Shown: positions 42,810-55,060 of the stretch, one piece after another
Layout: every line of letters begins with the position of its first letter
Position numbering within the stretch: position 1 is the stretch's first letter
From: Caballeronia megalochromosomata
Lineage (GTDB): Bacteria > Pseudomonadota > Gammaproteobacteria > Burkholderiales > Burkholderiaceae
Assembly: GCA_001580565.1 (NCBI GenBank)
Contig: LRBF01000217.1
Span: 1-64,000, forward strand
DNA: 64,000 bases
Reading direction: 5' to 3'
The notes under the pieces: generated by a model
Seen by the model: only the letters and a program-made list of their open reading frames with translations
What the model was told of the DNA's origin: nothing
Database searches by the model: none
Program-made: the position numbers and the translations under genes

Positions 42810-43004
42810 AGATCGCTCCGATGGATGAGTCGTGGATAGCCCGCCGGAAAGGCGGGAAAACCCATCATGCAGCAAATTCGATGCCGGTGCTTCGCCTTGC
42901 GCGATGCTTCGGTAAGCGCGACCGCGATACTTCTTATGCGTCCGTCAACGCGTAAGAACTGCAAGCGATTCCTTCACTCGAAGGTCACATTTACAAGCGC
43001 GACG

Positions 43005-43053
43005 CTGGAAAAAACAAAATCGCCGGCATGTGTGAATCATGCCGGCGATTTGT
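43005..43053 (-). terminator. intrinsic terminator after ompW
   Basis: AAATCGCCGGCATG (43017-43030) and CATGCCGGCGATTT (43038-43051) form a perfect 14-base stem with a 7-base loop. On the - strand it is followed by a T-rich stretch (complement of 43005-43017), as expected for ompW. Confidence 0.9.
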
Positions 43054-43106
43054 TTCTTTTGACAGCGCGCTTATATCGTCATTACATGCCGATAAGCAAC
43101 TCAACA

Positions 43107-43832
43107 TTAGAAGCGATAGCCCACTCGCAAATATGTGACGATCGGGTTGAGCGTGATTTTCGCCTGAGACTGAACATTGAGCGTGCCGACCGGCGTTTGC
43201 GCCTGCGTGCTCAGCTTCGCCGTGGCCTTCAAAGGAATGAACGACACGGAAAATGCAGCGAACCAGTGTTCTGTGAAATTGTAGGTCGCGCCGAGATTAA
43301 ACACGGGCGCCCACGAACTATCCGTGTCGACGGTGGTCGGACCATGCAGGACCGAGCCTTCGAATTGCTGATTCGTGATCTGCGCATCGGTGAACCAGGT
43401 CCGCGTCACGCCAAGGCCGACGAACGGACGGAACTTCGCCGTAGGAGCATTGAAGAAGTATTTGAACAGCAGCGTGGGGCTCCACTGCTTGGCGCTGCCG
43501 AGCTTGCCGTACTGCGAGAAGCTGCCTGTGCCTTCGAGATCGAACGTGGGTGGTATGCCCATTTCGAGTTCGGCTGCGATGTGGTCGGTGGCGAAGTAGC
43601 CGAATGTGAAGCCGGCTGTGTCAGCGCTCGAAATGCCCGCGCCCGTACCGGGAAGATCGATATTGACCGGAGATCCGCCTACACTTGTTTCTTTGAGCGG
43701 ACCACTGCTGTCTTGCGGGGCAAAGTGAAACCAGCCTGCTGTTGCATAGAAGGACCCAGCAGATTGCGCATGTGCCGCGGTCGACACACACGCTAATGCA
43801 GCGATCCCCGTGATGACTTGTTTTATTTTCAA
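43107..43832 (-). CDS. ompW: OmpW family outer membrane protein
   Basis: 241 residues from a TTG start at 43832 (MKIKQVITGIAALACVSTAA), with GGAGGAG six bases upstream (43839-43845) and a clear signal peptide ending AHAQ. Eight-stranded barrel of the OmpW/AlkL type; the C-terminus ends in Phe (LRVGYRF), as barrel proteins do. It likely passes small hydrophobic compounds. The open frame extends far upstream but with no ribosome-binding site. Base composition is lower in GC than its neighbours. Confidence 0.9.
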   Translation of the reverse strand: MKIKQVITGIAALACVSTAAHAQSAGSFYATAGWFHFAPQDSSGPLKETSVGGSPVNIDLPGTGAGISSADTAGFTFGYFATDHIAAELEMGIPPTFDLEGTGSFSQYGKLGSAKQWSPTLLFKYFFNAPTAKFRPFVGLGVTRTWFTDAQITNQQFEGSVLHGPTTVDTDSSWAPVFNLGATYNFTEHWFAAFSVSFIPLKATAKLSTQAQTPVGTLNVQSQAKITLNPIVTYLRVGYRF

Positions 43833-43995
43833 TTTGTGCTCCTCCAAAAAAGCACGCTCATTATGAACACAACATTTCACATAAACCATAGCGTTGCCGT
43901 AGAGCATTTTCCCTAGGGCAAAGAGCGGCTTTGGGGCCTCGTTGCACGGCACTTGCATGTGTTTTGTCCATGCTGCCGCAACGGCTCCGAAAGGC

Positions 43996-44007
43996 CCCCG
44001 ATCGGGG
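43996..44007. repeat. 12-base perfect palindrome upstream of the RAYT-like gene
   Basis: CCCCGATCGGGG is a perfect palindrome, 32 bases before the ATG of the transposase-like gene and in the divergent region with ompW. It may be an operator or REP-like remnant. No matching copy was noticed elsewhere in the window. Confidence 0.35.
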
Positions 44008-44038
44008 TAACACAAATGCGACCAACGGAATATCCAGA

Positions 44039-44746
44039 ATGGCACGGCTTGCACGACTCTACGTTCCCGAACAGCCGCAGCATGTCATCCTGCGTGGTCT
44101 CGACCAGCAACCTGCCTTCGTCGACGACCAGGACTACGAGCTCTTCATCGACTGCTTGAGGACTGCTTCACGTGATCATCACCTCTCCATTCACGCCTAT
44201 GCGCTGATGCCGCAAGCGGTGCATCTGCTCGTCACGCCTCGCGACGAGTCCAGCTTGCCCAAAGCGATGCAGGCCGTAGGACGTCGTTACGTAGCGCACT
44301 TCAATCGCCGTTACATGCGACGCGGCACACTGTGGGAAGGTCGCTATCGCGCCACGGTCATCGAGGGCGAACGATACTTCCTGCTCGCCACGCGCGTCGT
44401 CGAGATGGCGCCCGTGCGCGCGCAACTCGTCGCGGCGCCGCAGGACTACAAGTGGTCGAGCTTTCGTCATCACATCGGGCTTGCACTGGATGGCCTCATC
44501 ACCGACCATCCGCTCTTCTGGTCGCTCGGCAACACGCCGTTCGAACGCCAGCACGCGTACAAGGAGTTGTGCGAACAACCGCTCGACGAACGCGAGGCCA
44601 ACCGTCTCCTGCAAGCGACACTCAAAGGTTGGGTGCTGGGCAGCGATGCGTATCGCGAATGGGCATCGCATGCAGCGAACCGTCGCGTGTCGCCGCTGCC
44701 GCGCGGACGTCCGCGCAAGATCCGCGAAACGCCACAGCCGCAATAA
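44039..44746 (+). CDS. Y1 transposase (RAYT)-family protein, catalytic residues apparently lost
   Basis: 235 residues from ATG 44039. Matches REP-associated tyrosine transposases along its length (RRGTLWEGRYRATVIEGERY, DYKWSSFRHHIG, DHPLFWSLGNTPFERQHAY). In active members the HUH motif reads PNHVHLL; here it is PQAVHLL, so the first His is Ala. The catalytic Tyr region, usually YIELNPVRA, is VVEMAPVRA, with Val in place of Tyr. The reading frame is nevertheless intact, suggesting a domesticated, possibly DNA-binding, protein. It is followed by its own terminator and gltB. No flanking repeats were found. Confidence 0.85.
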   Translation: MARLARLYVPEQPQHVILRGLDQQPAFVDDQDYELFIDCLRTASRDHHLSIHAYALMPQAVHLLVTPRDESSLPKAMQAVGRRYVAHFNRRYMRRGTLWEGRYRATVIEGERYFLLATRVVEMAPVRAQLVAAPQDYKWSSFRHHIGLALDGLITDHPLFWSLGNTPFERQHAYKELCEQPLDEREANRLLQATLKGWVLGSDAYREWASHAANRRVSPLPRGRPRKIRETPQPQ

Positions 44747-44777
44747 CGGCCTTGGGCGGCAAATCTGAAGCAAAAAT

Positions 44778-44818
44778 GAAACGGCGTCTCGAATTTTTGA
44801 GGTTCGCCGTTTCTTTTT
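44778..44818 (+). terminator. intrinsic terminator after the RAYT-like gene
   Basis: GAAACGGCG (44778-44786) and CGCCGTTTC (44805-44813) pair perfectly, with an inner CTC/GAG pair in the loop, and five T follow (44814-44818). Confidence 0.88.
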
Positions 44819-44822
44819 CCCG

Positions 44823-44874
44823 ATTATCGATGCGACCCCAATATAATGGGGCACGCTTGCACCATATCGATAAT
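44823..44874 (+). promoter_or_regulatory. nested inverted repeats around TATAAT upstream of gltB
   Basis: Outer arms ATTATCGAT (44823-44831) and ATCGATAAT (44866-44874) flank inner arms CCCCA (44836-44840) and TGGGG (44847-44851), and TATAAT (44842-44847) spans the inner loop. No good -35 box lies 16-18 bases upstream, so an activator could be required. The outer arms look like a two-site operator. Confidence 0.45.
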
Positions 44875-45068
44875 TGGTGTCATATCATCAAGTTTTATTT
44901 GCCATCTTTTTGATTCGTCGCGTATATTTCGATTTCCGGCGATTGCCGCGGTGCAGCGTGCCGCGCACGACCGTGCTTCGTGACATACCGAGTTGAAAAA
45001 ACGGTCGCGAGCGACAAGAAAATGGTTCAACGGCCGAGTCGGCCCCTCACAGTAGAGACGGTGTCCCC

Positions 45069-49772
<4,704 letters not shown>

Positions 49773-49853
49773 GGCGCGAATCGCAACATTTAGAAAGGCT
49801 CTCCGGTGCGTGTGCATCGGGGAGCGCGATCCTCACCAAATACAGAGAAAGAA

Positions 49854-51320
49854 ATGGGCAAGGCAACCGGTTTTCTCGAATTCGAACGCCGCCACGAGGC
49901 GTACGAAGCACCGCTGACCCGCGTCAAGCATTACAAGGAATTCGTCGCCGCGCTGACGGACGAAGACGCCAAGGTTCAGGGCGCGCGCTGCATGGATTGC
50001 GGCATTCCGTTCTGCAACAACGGCTGCCCGGTCAACAACGTCATTCCGGACTTCAACGATCTCGTGTTCCAGCAGGACTGGAAGAGCGCGATCAACGTGC
50101 TGCATTCGACCAACAACTTCCCGGAGTTCACGGGCCGCATCTGCCCGGCGCCGTGCGAAGCGGCGTGTACGCTCGGCATCAACGACGATCCGGTCGGCAT
50201 CAAGTCGATCGAGCACGCGATCATCGACAAGGCGTTCGCCGAAGGCTGGGTCGTGCCGCAGCCGCCGAAGCACAAGACCGGCAAGAAGGTCGCGGTCGTC
50301 GGTTCGGGTCCTGCGGGTCTCGCGGCCGCGCAACAGCTCGGACGCGCGGGGCATGAAGTCGTCGTGTTCGAGAAGAACGATCGCATCGGCGGTCTGCTGC
50401 GTTACGGCATTCCCGACTTCAAGCTGGAGAAGTGGCTGATCGATCGCCGCATGCGCCAGATGGAAGCGGAAGGCGTGTCGTTCCGCACGAATGTGTTCAT
50501 CGGCCGCGATGCGCTGCCGGAATACATCGCGAATACGGCGAAGGAAACCATCACGCCGGACGAACTGAAGGAACAGTTCGACGCGGTCGTGATCGCGGGC
50601 GGTTCGGAAACGCCGCGCGATTTGCCGGTGCCGGGGCGCGAGCTGGAAGGCATCTATTACGCGATGGAATTCCTGCCGCAGCAGAACAAGGTCAACGCCG
50701 GCGACAAGCTGACGGATCAACTGCTCGCGAAGGGCAAGCATGTCGTCGTGATCGGCGGCGGCGATACGGGCTCGGATTGCGTCGGCACGTCGAACCGCCA
50801 TGGCGCGAAGGACGTGACGCAGTTCGAACTGCTCGCGCAACCGCCCGAGGAAGAGAACAAGCCGCTCGTGTGGCCGTACTGGCCGATCAAGCTGCGCACG
50901 TCGTCGTCGCATGAAGAAGGTTGCGAGCGCGATTGGTCCGTGGCGACGAAGCGCTTCGAGGGCAAGAACGGCAAGGTCGAGAAGCTGATCGCGGTGCGCG
51001 TCGAGTGGAAGGGCGGCAAGATGCAGGAAGTGCCGAACAGCGAGTTCGAAATGAAGGCCGATCTCGTGCTGCTCGCGATGGGCTTCACGCAACCGGTGTC
51101 GCCGGTGCTGGAAGCGTTTGGCGTCGAGAAGGATGCGCGCGGGAACGTGCGTGCCGCGACCGAAGGCGACAAGGCGTATTACACGTCGGTGGACAAGGTG
51201 TTCACGGCGGGCGATATGCGTCGTGGTCAGTCGCTGGTCGTCTGGGCCATTCGCGAAGGACGTCAGTGCGCACGATCGGTCGATGCGTATCTGATGGGGG
51301 CGAGCGAGTTGCCGCGGTAA
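49854..51320 (+). CDS. gltD: glutamate synthase [NADPH] small subunit
   Basis: 488 residues from ATG 49854 (MGKATGFLEFERRHEAYEAP). Supplies electrons from NADPH through FAD and two 4Fe-4S clusters to GltB. N-terminal cysteine clusters CMDCGIPFCNNGCP and CPAPCEAAC; FAD site VVGSGPAGLAAAQQL; NADPH site VIGGGDTGSDCVG. It follows gltB after 81 bases, in one operon. Confidence 0.96.
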   Translation: MGKATGFLEFERRHEAYEAPLTRVKHYKEFVAALTDEDAKVQGARCMDCGIPFCNNGCPVNNVIPDFNDLVFQQDWKSAINVLHSTNNFPEFTGRICPAPCEAACTLGINDDPVGIKSIEHAIIDKAFAEGWVVPQPPKHKTGKKVAVVGSGPAGLAAAQQLGRAGHEVVVFEKNDRIGGLLRYGIPDFKLEKWLIDRRMRQMEAEGVSFRTNVFIGRDALPEYIANTAKETITPDELKEQFDAVVIAGGSETPRDLPVPGRELEGIYYAMEFLPQQNKVNAGDKLTDQLLAKGKHVVVIGGGDTGSDCVGTSNRHGAKDVTQFELLAQPPEEENKPLVWPYWPIKLRTSSSHEEGCERDWSVATKRFEGKNGKVEKLIAVRVEWKGGKMQEVPNSEFEMKADLVLLAMGFTQPVSPVLEAFGVEKDARGNVRAATEGDKAYYTSVDKVFTAGDMRRGQSLVVWAIREGRQCARSVDAYLMGASELPR

Positions 51321-51338
51321 GTTTTCGAGCGGCGATGC

Positions 51339-51368
51339 AAAAAGGCCACGCGGTTGCGTGGCCTTTTT
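51339..51368. terminator. bidirectional terminator between gltD and the DUF1828 gene
   Basis: AAAAAGGCCACGC (51339-51351) and GCGTGGCCTTTTT (51356-51368), perfect stem with a GGTT loop and A/T runs at both ends. It ends gltD (+) and the two-gene cassette (-). Confidence 0.92.
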
Positions 51369-51372
51369 GTTT

Positions 51373-52158
51373 CTACGCGGCGCGCATTCGATGACGGATC
51401 TTCTTGGCAAGCGCTGCCTTGGCGTCGATCGAATCGACCATGTCGTTGGCGGCGTTCATCAAACGGCGCAGATCGCTGCCCGGAATCGCGCTCGCGTCCT
51501 GAAACACCACGATTGAATCGAAACGCTCGATGTACTGGTCGATATGCTGAAGCACGATGGTCGCGAGTCGCGCGCGCTCCTGGCTCGCCACGCCGAAGAC
51601 GAAAAGCGGTGTGCGTGTGCCCCTGATCGAAAAGTCGATGGGATAGTCGACGGCGTCGGGGACTTCCGGCGCCAGATAGTTTTCGACGATATTGTCGACG
51701 CCGACGATTTCGGTCAGATTCAGCTTCAGGTCGTCGAAGAATGTCGATGCGACGCGTGCCTTGCTCCAGCTTCGAAGGTCGTTGACGCGAAGCATCGCTT
51801 GTCCATAGCGAAGCAGCGAAATGCCGAGAAACTGTTCATCCGATTCGGACACGATTTGCCCGTCGTCAGCGAGTCGCGCACCGTACTGCGCGAGCATCTT
51901 GTCGAGCAGCACGCGTCGTGGACCGCGCATCAGGGCGGAAGTGTCCGAATCGTACGAGAGGCGCATCAGCGTGGAACCAGCGTCCTCGATCCGCCACCCT
52001 CCCATCGTCTGCCGAAGCCACACGGTCACATAGTCGCCGTCAGGTTCGAGCAGCGGCATGGAGAGTCGCAAGGCATCGCCATCTTGTGCGACGTCGAGTT
52101 CGGAACACCACGATTCGCACAGCAGTCGCCTCACGGCGTCCGGAGTGTTGTGCAGCAT
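51373..52158 (-). CDS. DUF1828/DUF1829 domain protein of unknown function
   Basis: 261 residues from ATG 52158 (MLHNTPDAVRRLLCESWCSE). The N-terminal part (about 28-80, EPDGDYVTVWLRQTMGGWRI and EDAGSTLMRL) matches my memory of DUF1828, and the C-terminal part (about 180-255, GTRTPLFVFGVASQERARLA, FDSIVVFQDASAIPGSDLRR) of DUF1829; function is unknown. It starts one base after the stop of the upstream gene (TGA-C-ATG), so the two are translationally coupled. Lower GC and more varied codon use than gltBD suggest acquisition. It might be part of a defence or toxin-antitoxin-like module. Confidence 0.8.
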   Translation of the reverse strand: MLHNTPDAVRRLLCESWCSELDVAQDGDALRLSMPLLEPDGDYVTVWLRQTMGGWRIEDAGSTLMRLSYDSDTSALMRGPRRVLLDKMLAQYGARLADDGQIVSESDEQFLGISLLRYGQAMLRVNDLRSWSKARVASTFFDDLKLNLTEIVGVDNIVENYLAPEVPDAVDYPIDFSIRGTRTPLFVFGVASQERARLATIVLQHIDQYIERFDSIVVFQDASAIPGSDLRRLMNAANDMVDSIDAKAALAKKIRHRMRAA

Positions 52159-52159
52159 G

Positions 52160-52642
52160 TCAGAACTCGAGTTCAGGTTGAAAAGGGTTATGTTCAAGCG
52201 ACGCAATACCGCAATCGCGGCATAGACAGTGGAACGCGCCTTCGACGCAATTGTAGTCGGAGACTGATTCAGCGTATCCATCCACGTCGAGACCCGCGTC
52301 GATGTATCGACGGGTGGCGAGATGCCTGTGGCAACCAGCCGGAACCTTCGTGCGCTCGAGAACGTTTCTGTGCGCGTGATACGGACCGTTGTAACGCGCA
52401 AGGATCAGTGTGGCTTCCGGGGCCCAGACGCGCACGAGACCTACCGAGAACACGGTCCGGTTTGTTGACGAGACGCGAAGAAAGAGCCGATACATTTGCG
52501 TCGCATCGCGCGCGTCGTGAAGCGCGAAGTTCTTCTCCTTATGCGCGCCTTTTGTCACCCACCGTGCGCGCGGGTTGACGATGATCTTCGGCGTGCGTCG
52601 CATTGCTTCGAGATCGTCGTCGGTCGAGAGCTGAAAGTCCAT
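52160..52642 (-). CDS. uncharacterised small His/Cys-rich protein, partner of the DUF1828 gene
   Basis: 160 residues from ATG 52642 (MDFQLSTDDDLEAMRRTPKI); no strong ribosome-binding site. Possible metal or nucleic-acid contact residues are GPYHAHRN, GCHRHLATRRYI and HCLCRDCG near the C-terminus. This pattern of HxH pairs recalls a small family often next to DUF1828 genes, listed I think as DUF6978, but I cannot verify that. No signal peptide or membrane helix. Upstream on the - strand a weak promoter (TTGATT, TAGACT at 19 bases) is possible. Confidence 0.7.
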   Translation of the reverse strand: MDFQLSTDDDLEAMRRTPKIIVNPRARWVTKGAHKEKNFALHDARDATQMYRLFLRVSSTNRTVFSVGLVRVWAPEATLILARYNGPYHAHRNVLERTKVPAGCHRHLATRRYIDAGLDVDGYAESVSDYNCVEGAFHCLCRDCGIASLEHNPFQPELEF

Positions 52643-52715
52643 TTACTGTCCATGTGCCAGGTACACGCGACAGTCTAGGACGCGGTAAATCGATCAAATC
52701 AACCAGATCGACAAA

Positions 52716-52756
52716 TAAGAAAAAACCGCACCGACGATTGCTCGCGGTGCGGTTCG
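52716..52756 (-). terminator. intrinsic terminator after the SbmA/YddA-type ABC gene
   Basis: AACCGCACCG (52724-52733) and CGGTGCGGTT (52745-52754), stem of ten pairs and 11-base loop; on the - strand it is followed by a T-run (complement of the A-run at 52719-52725). It insulates the two-gene cassette from the upstream transporter. Confidence 0.88.
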
Positions 52757-52778
52757 TCGAGCCATTGAAGCCAAGGCT

Positions 52779-54521
52779 TTACGCCTCCACCATCGCCCTC
52801 TCGATCTCGATCTTGTAATCATGGAACATCGCCACCGACTCGCGATGCGCCACGCTCAGAATCGCCGCCTTCGGCAGTTGCTCGACGAGCGTGTTGTAGA
52901 TATGCAGCTCGTTCTCGGCATCGAGCGCGCTGGTGGCTTCATCGAGGAACACGAAGTCGGGCTTGTGCAGCAGGACGCGCGCCGCGGCGAGACGCTGTTG
53001 CTCACCCGGCGACAGACTGCGCGCCCAATGCGCGCTTTCGTCCAGCCGATCCGCATACGCTTCGAGATTGCACCGTCGCAGCACGTCGCGCGATTCGTCG
53101 TCGCTGAAGGTGCCGCCGGGCGACGGATACGACAGCGCCGCACGCAACGTGCCGATCGGCAGATAGCTCATTTGCGGGATGAACATCATCTTTGCGTCGA
53201 CCGGCGCGTCGATGGTGCCGTCGCCGAACGGCCACAGTCCCGCGAGCGCGCGCATCAATGTGCTCTTGCCCGATCCCGACGGCCCGACGACGAGCCAGCG
53301 CGATCCCGGCTCGATCGACACATTCGCCACGCGCGAAAGCGGCGTGCCGTTGGGCAGCGCGAGCATGAGGCCGTTCGTCGTGAGCGAAGGCGTGCTCGTG
53401 TAGTGCAGGTTGATGCCCCCGTGCTCCGTCGCCGGCGATGTTTCCTCGCGGATATGGGTCGAGCGCATCACGCGCTTGAATTCGCGCAGACGATTCACGG
53501 TGGCGCGCCATTCGACCAAGGTCGAATAACTATTGATGAACCACGAGAACGAGTCGCTGACCGTGCCGAACGCAGATGAAATCTGCATCAGCACGCCGAA
53601 CGAAAACGCGCCCGCGAAGTAGCGCGGCGCGGCGACCATGATCGGAAAGATGATCGCGATCTGCCCGTAGAAGCTCAACACGAAGGTCATGCGCTTCGTG
53701 TACTTCATGATGAGCCACCAGTTGTCGCGAATGCGTTGGAAGATGGATTTTGCGTTGGCGGTTTCGGTGGAAATGCCGTCATAGAACGCAATCTGCTCGG
53801 CGTTTTCGCGCACCCGAATCAGCCCGAAGCGAAAATCCGCTTCCACCTTCTGCTGCTGATAGTTGATCGACACGAGCGGATGCCCGACCTTCTGGATGAT
53901 GAGCGAACCGAGAATCGCGTAGAGCGCTGCGGCCCACACCATGTAGCCCGGAATCGTGATCGGCGTGGCGCCGAGCGAGAAGGTGAGCGCGCCCGCGATG
54001 GTCCAGAGAATCGTGATGAAGGTGACGAGCGTGACGAGCGTCGAAAGCAGGTCGAGGGACAGCGAAAGCGTGGTGGTGGCGAAGGACTGAAGGTCGTCGG
54101 AAATACGCTGGTCGGGGTTGTCGGCGAGGCGATCGCGCTCGATGCGGTAGAACGCCTTGTCGCCGAGCCATTGTTCCAGGAACCTGTTGGTGAGCCACTG
54201 CCGCCAGCGAAACGCGAGCATCTGCCGCAGATAGCGCCCGTACACCGCGAGCAGGATGTACGCGAACGCGAGGCCCGTGAAGATCAGCAGCAGATGCGGA
54301 AAGTCCTTGACGTTCTTGTTCTGCAGGGCGTTATAGAAGTCGGCGTTCCAGCTATTGAGCCGGACATTGATCCACACGACCGTCATGTTGATCGCGATGA
54401 TCGCGACGAGCAGGCCCCACGCAAAGCCGCGCTCCTCCGAGACCCAATAGGGCTTGATAAGGCTCCAGGCCGAGACTTCGTCGGCCCTCTGCTGCGTGCT
54501 TTCGGTACGAGTGTTGGTCAT
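52779..54521 (-). CDS. SbmA/YddA-type ABC transporter (fused membrane and ATPase domains)
   Basis: 580 residues. N-terminal membrane domain of the ABC_membrane_2 (SbmA/BacA-like) type with about six helices (first at 33-53, then near 76-96, 165-190, 195-220) and a C-terminal ATPase: Walker A GPSGSGKST, signature LSPGEQQRLAAARV, Walker B VFLDEATSALD. Such half-transporters act as dimers; related BacA/SbmA proteins import peptides and YddA is an uncharacterised exporter-like relative. The substrate is unknown. No close operon partner. Confidence 0.88.
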   Translation of the reverse strand: MTNTRTESTQQRADEVSAWSLIKPYWVSEERGFAWGLLVAIIAINMTVVWINVRLNSWNADFYNALQNKNVKDFPHLLLIFTGLAFAYILLAVYGRYLRQMLAFRWRQWLTNRFLEQWLGDKAFYRIERDRLADNPDQRISDDLQSFATTTLSLSLDLLSTLVTLVTFITILWTIAGALTFSLGATPITIPGYMVWAAALYAILGSLIIQKVGHPLVSINYQQQKVEADFRFGLIRVRENAEQIAFYDGISTETANAKSIFQRIRDNWWLIMKYTKRMTFVLSFYGQIAIIFPIMVAAPRYFAGAFSFGVLMQISSAFGTVSDSFSWFINSYSTLVEWRATVNRLREFKRVMRSTHIREETSPATEHGGINLHYTSTPSLTTNGLMLALPNGTPLSRVANVSIEPGSRWLVVGPSGSGKSTLMRALAGLWPFGDGTIDAPVDAKMMFIPQMSYLPIGTLRAALSYPSPGGTFSDDESRDVLRRCNLEAYADRLDESAHWARSLSPGEQQRLAAARVLLHKPDFVFLDEATSALDAENELHIYNTLVEQLPKAAILSVAHRESVAMFHDYKIEIERAMVEA

Positions 54522-54757
54522 GAGCTTCCTGCTGATGCGCCCCGTGGCGCCCGATTGTTACGTCCGCGGCCGGGCCGCGCGCGGCGTTTTCCGGCCCCGT
54601 AAATTGTTCCGGGGTTCTCTTAACGCTCACTTAATTTCGCGCGACCGTTCGGCAAACCGTGTTCGCGGCATTGTGCCAGAGTGCCGCCGCGCGCGATAAA
54701 AGGCGGGCAATCCCGGTTTGCAGCCACTTCGCCTTTCATGTTTTAATGACCCTCGAC

Positions 54758-54865
54758 GAAACAGGGGTGCTTCGCGCGCATCGGCGGCCGGAATGGTCGG
54801 CAGCGCGGCGAGGCTGAGAGAGACCCTTTGCACCCGATCCGGGTAATACCGGCGAGGGAAGTTTC
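54758..54865 (+). promoter_or_regulatory. TPP riboswitch (THI element)
   Basis: The conserved core is clear: CTGAGAG at 54814-54820, ACCC at 54823-54826, GGGTAATACC (54841-54850) and GGCGAGGGAA (54851-54860). P1 is formed by GAAAC (54758-54762) and GTTTC (54861-54865). It binds thiamine pyrophosphate and controls the thiOSGE genes that begin 196 bases further on. Confidence 0.95.
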
Positions 54866-54950
54866 CGGAGAACGCGCGAAACCCGCGCCATTCCTCCAGT
54901 CTCTTCCAGTATTTCCTTTCCGCCCGGCACATTTCATCCGATGCCGAGCC

Positions 54951-55054
54951 GGTCTCTCCGCTGATTTCGTCCTCGTGATGTGGCGTCGCGCCAGCACGGT
55001 CGAGATCGCGTACTTCGTCTCCTCGTGCGGTGCAGCGTCACGCCCTTTGGAGAC
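54951..55054 (+). promoter_or_regulatory. expression platform of the thi riboswitch (SD-sequestering hairpin)
   Basis: GTCTCC (55017-55022) pairs perfectly with GGAGAC (55049-55054), which contains the thiO ribosome-binding site GGAG; inner stem CGTG (55024-55027)/CACG (55039-55042) strengthens it. GGTCTCTC at 54951-54958 is fully complementary to GAGAGACC (54818-54825) in the aptamer, a plausible antiaptamer strand. No terminator T-run was found, so translational control is likely. Confidence 0.5.
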
Positions 55055-55060
55055 ATCGAA

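Larger units (their letters stand above)
44747..45068 (+). other. 322-base gap before gltB (regulatory region)
   Basis: Contains the terminator of the RAYT-like gene (44778-44818), a nested inverted repeat with a TATAAT core (44823-44874) and a second candidate promoter, TTGCCA (44899-44904) and TATATT (44923-44928) at 18 bases. The remaining 140 bases form the gltB leader and show nothing I can name. Confidence 0.6.

Noticed and set aside
43833..44054. N-terminal extension of OmpW to 44054
   Set aside because: The extension overlaps the divergent gene's start and precedes the clear signal peptide; TTG 43832 has GGAGGAG at ideal spacing.
43833..44818. Active insertion sequence around the transposase-like gene
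   Set aside because: No terminal repeats, target-site duplication or left/right-end hairpins were found, and the catalytic residues are replaced.
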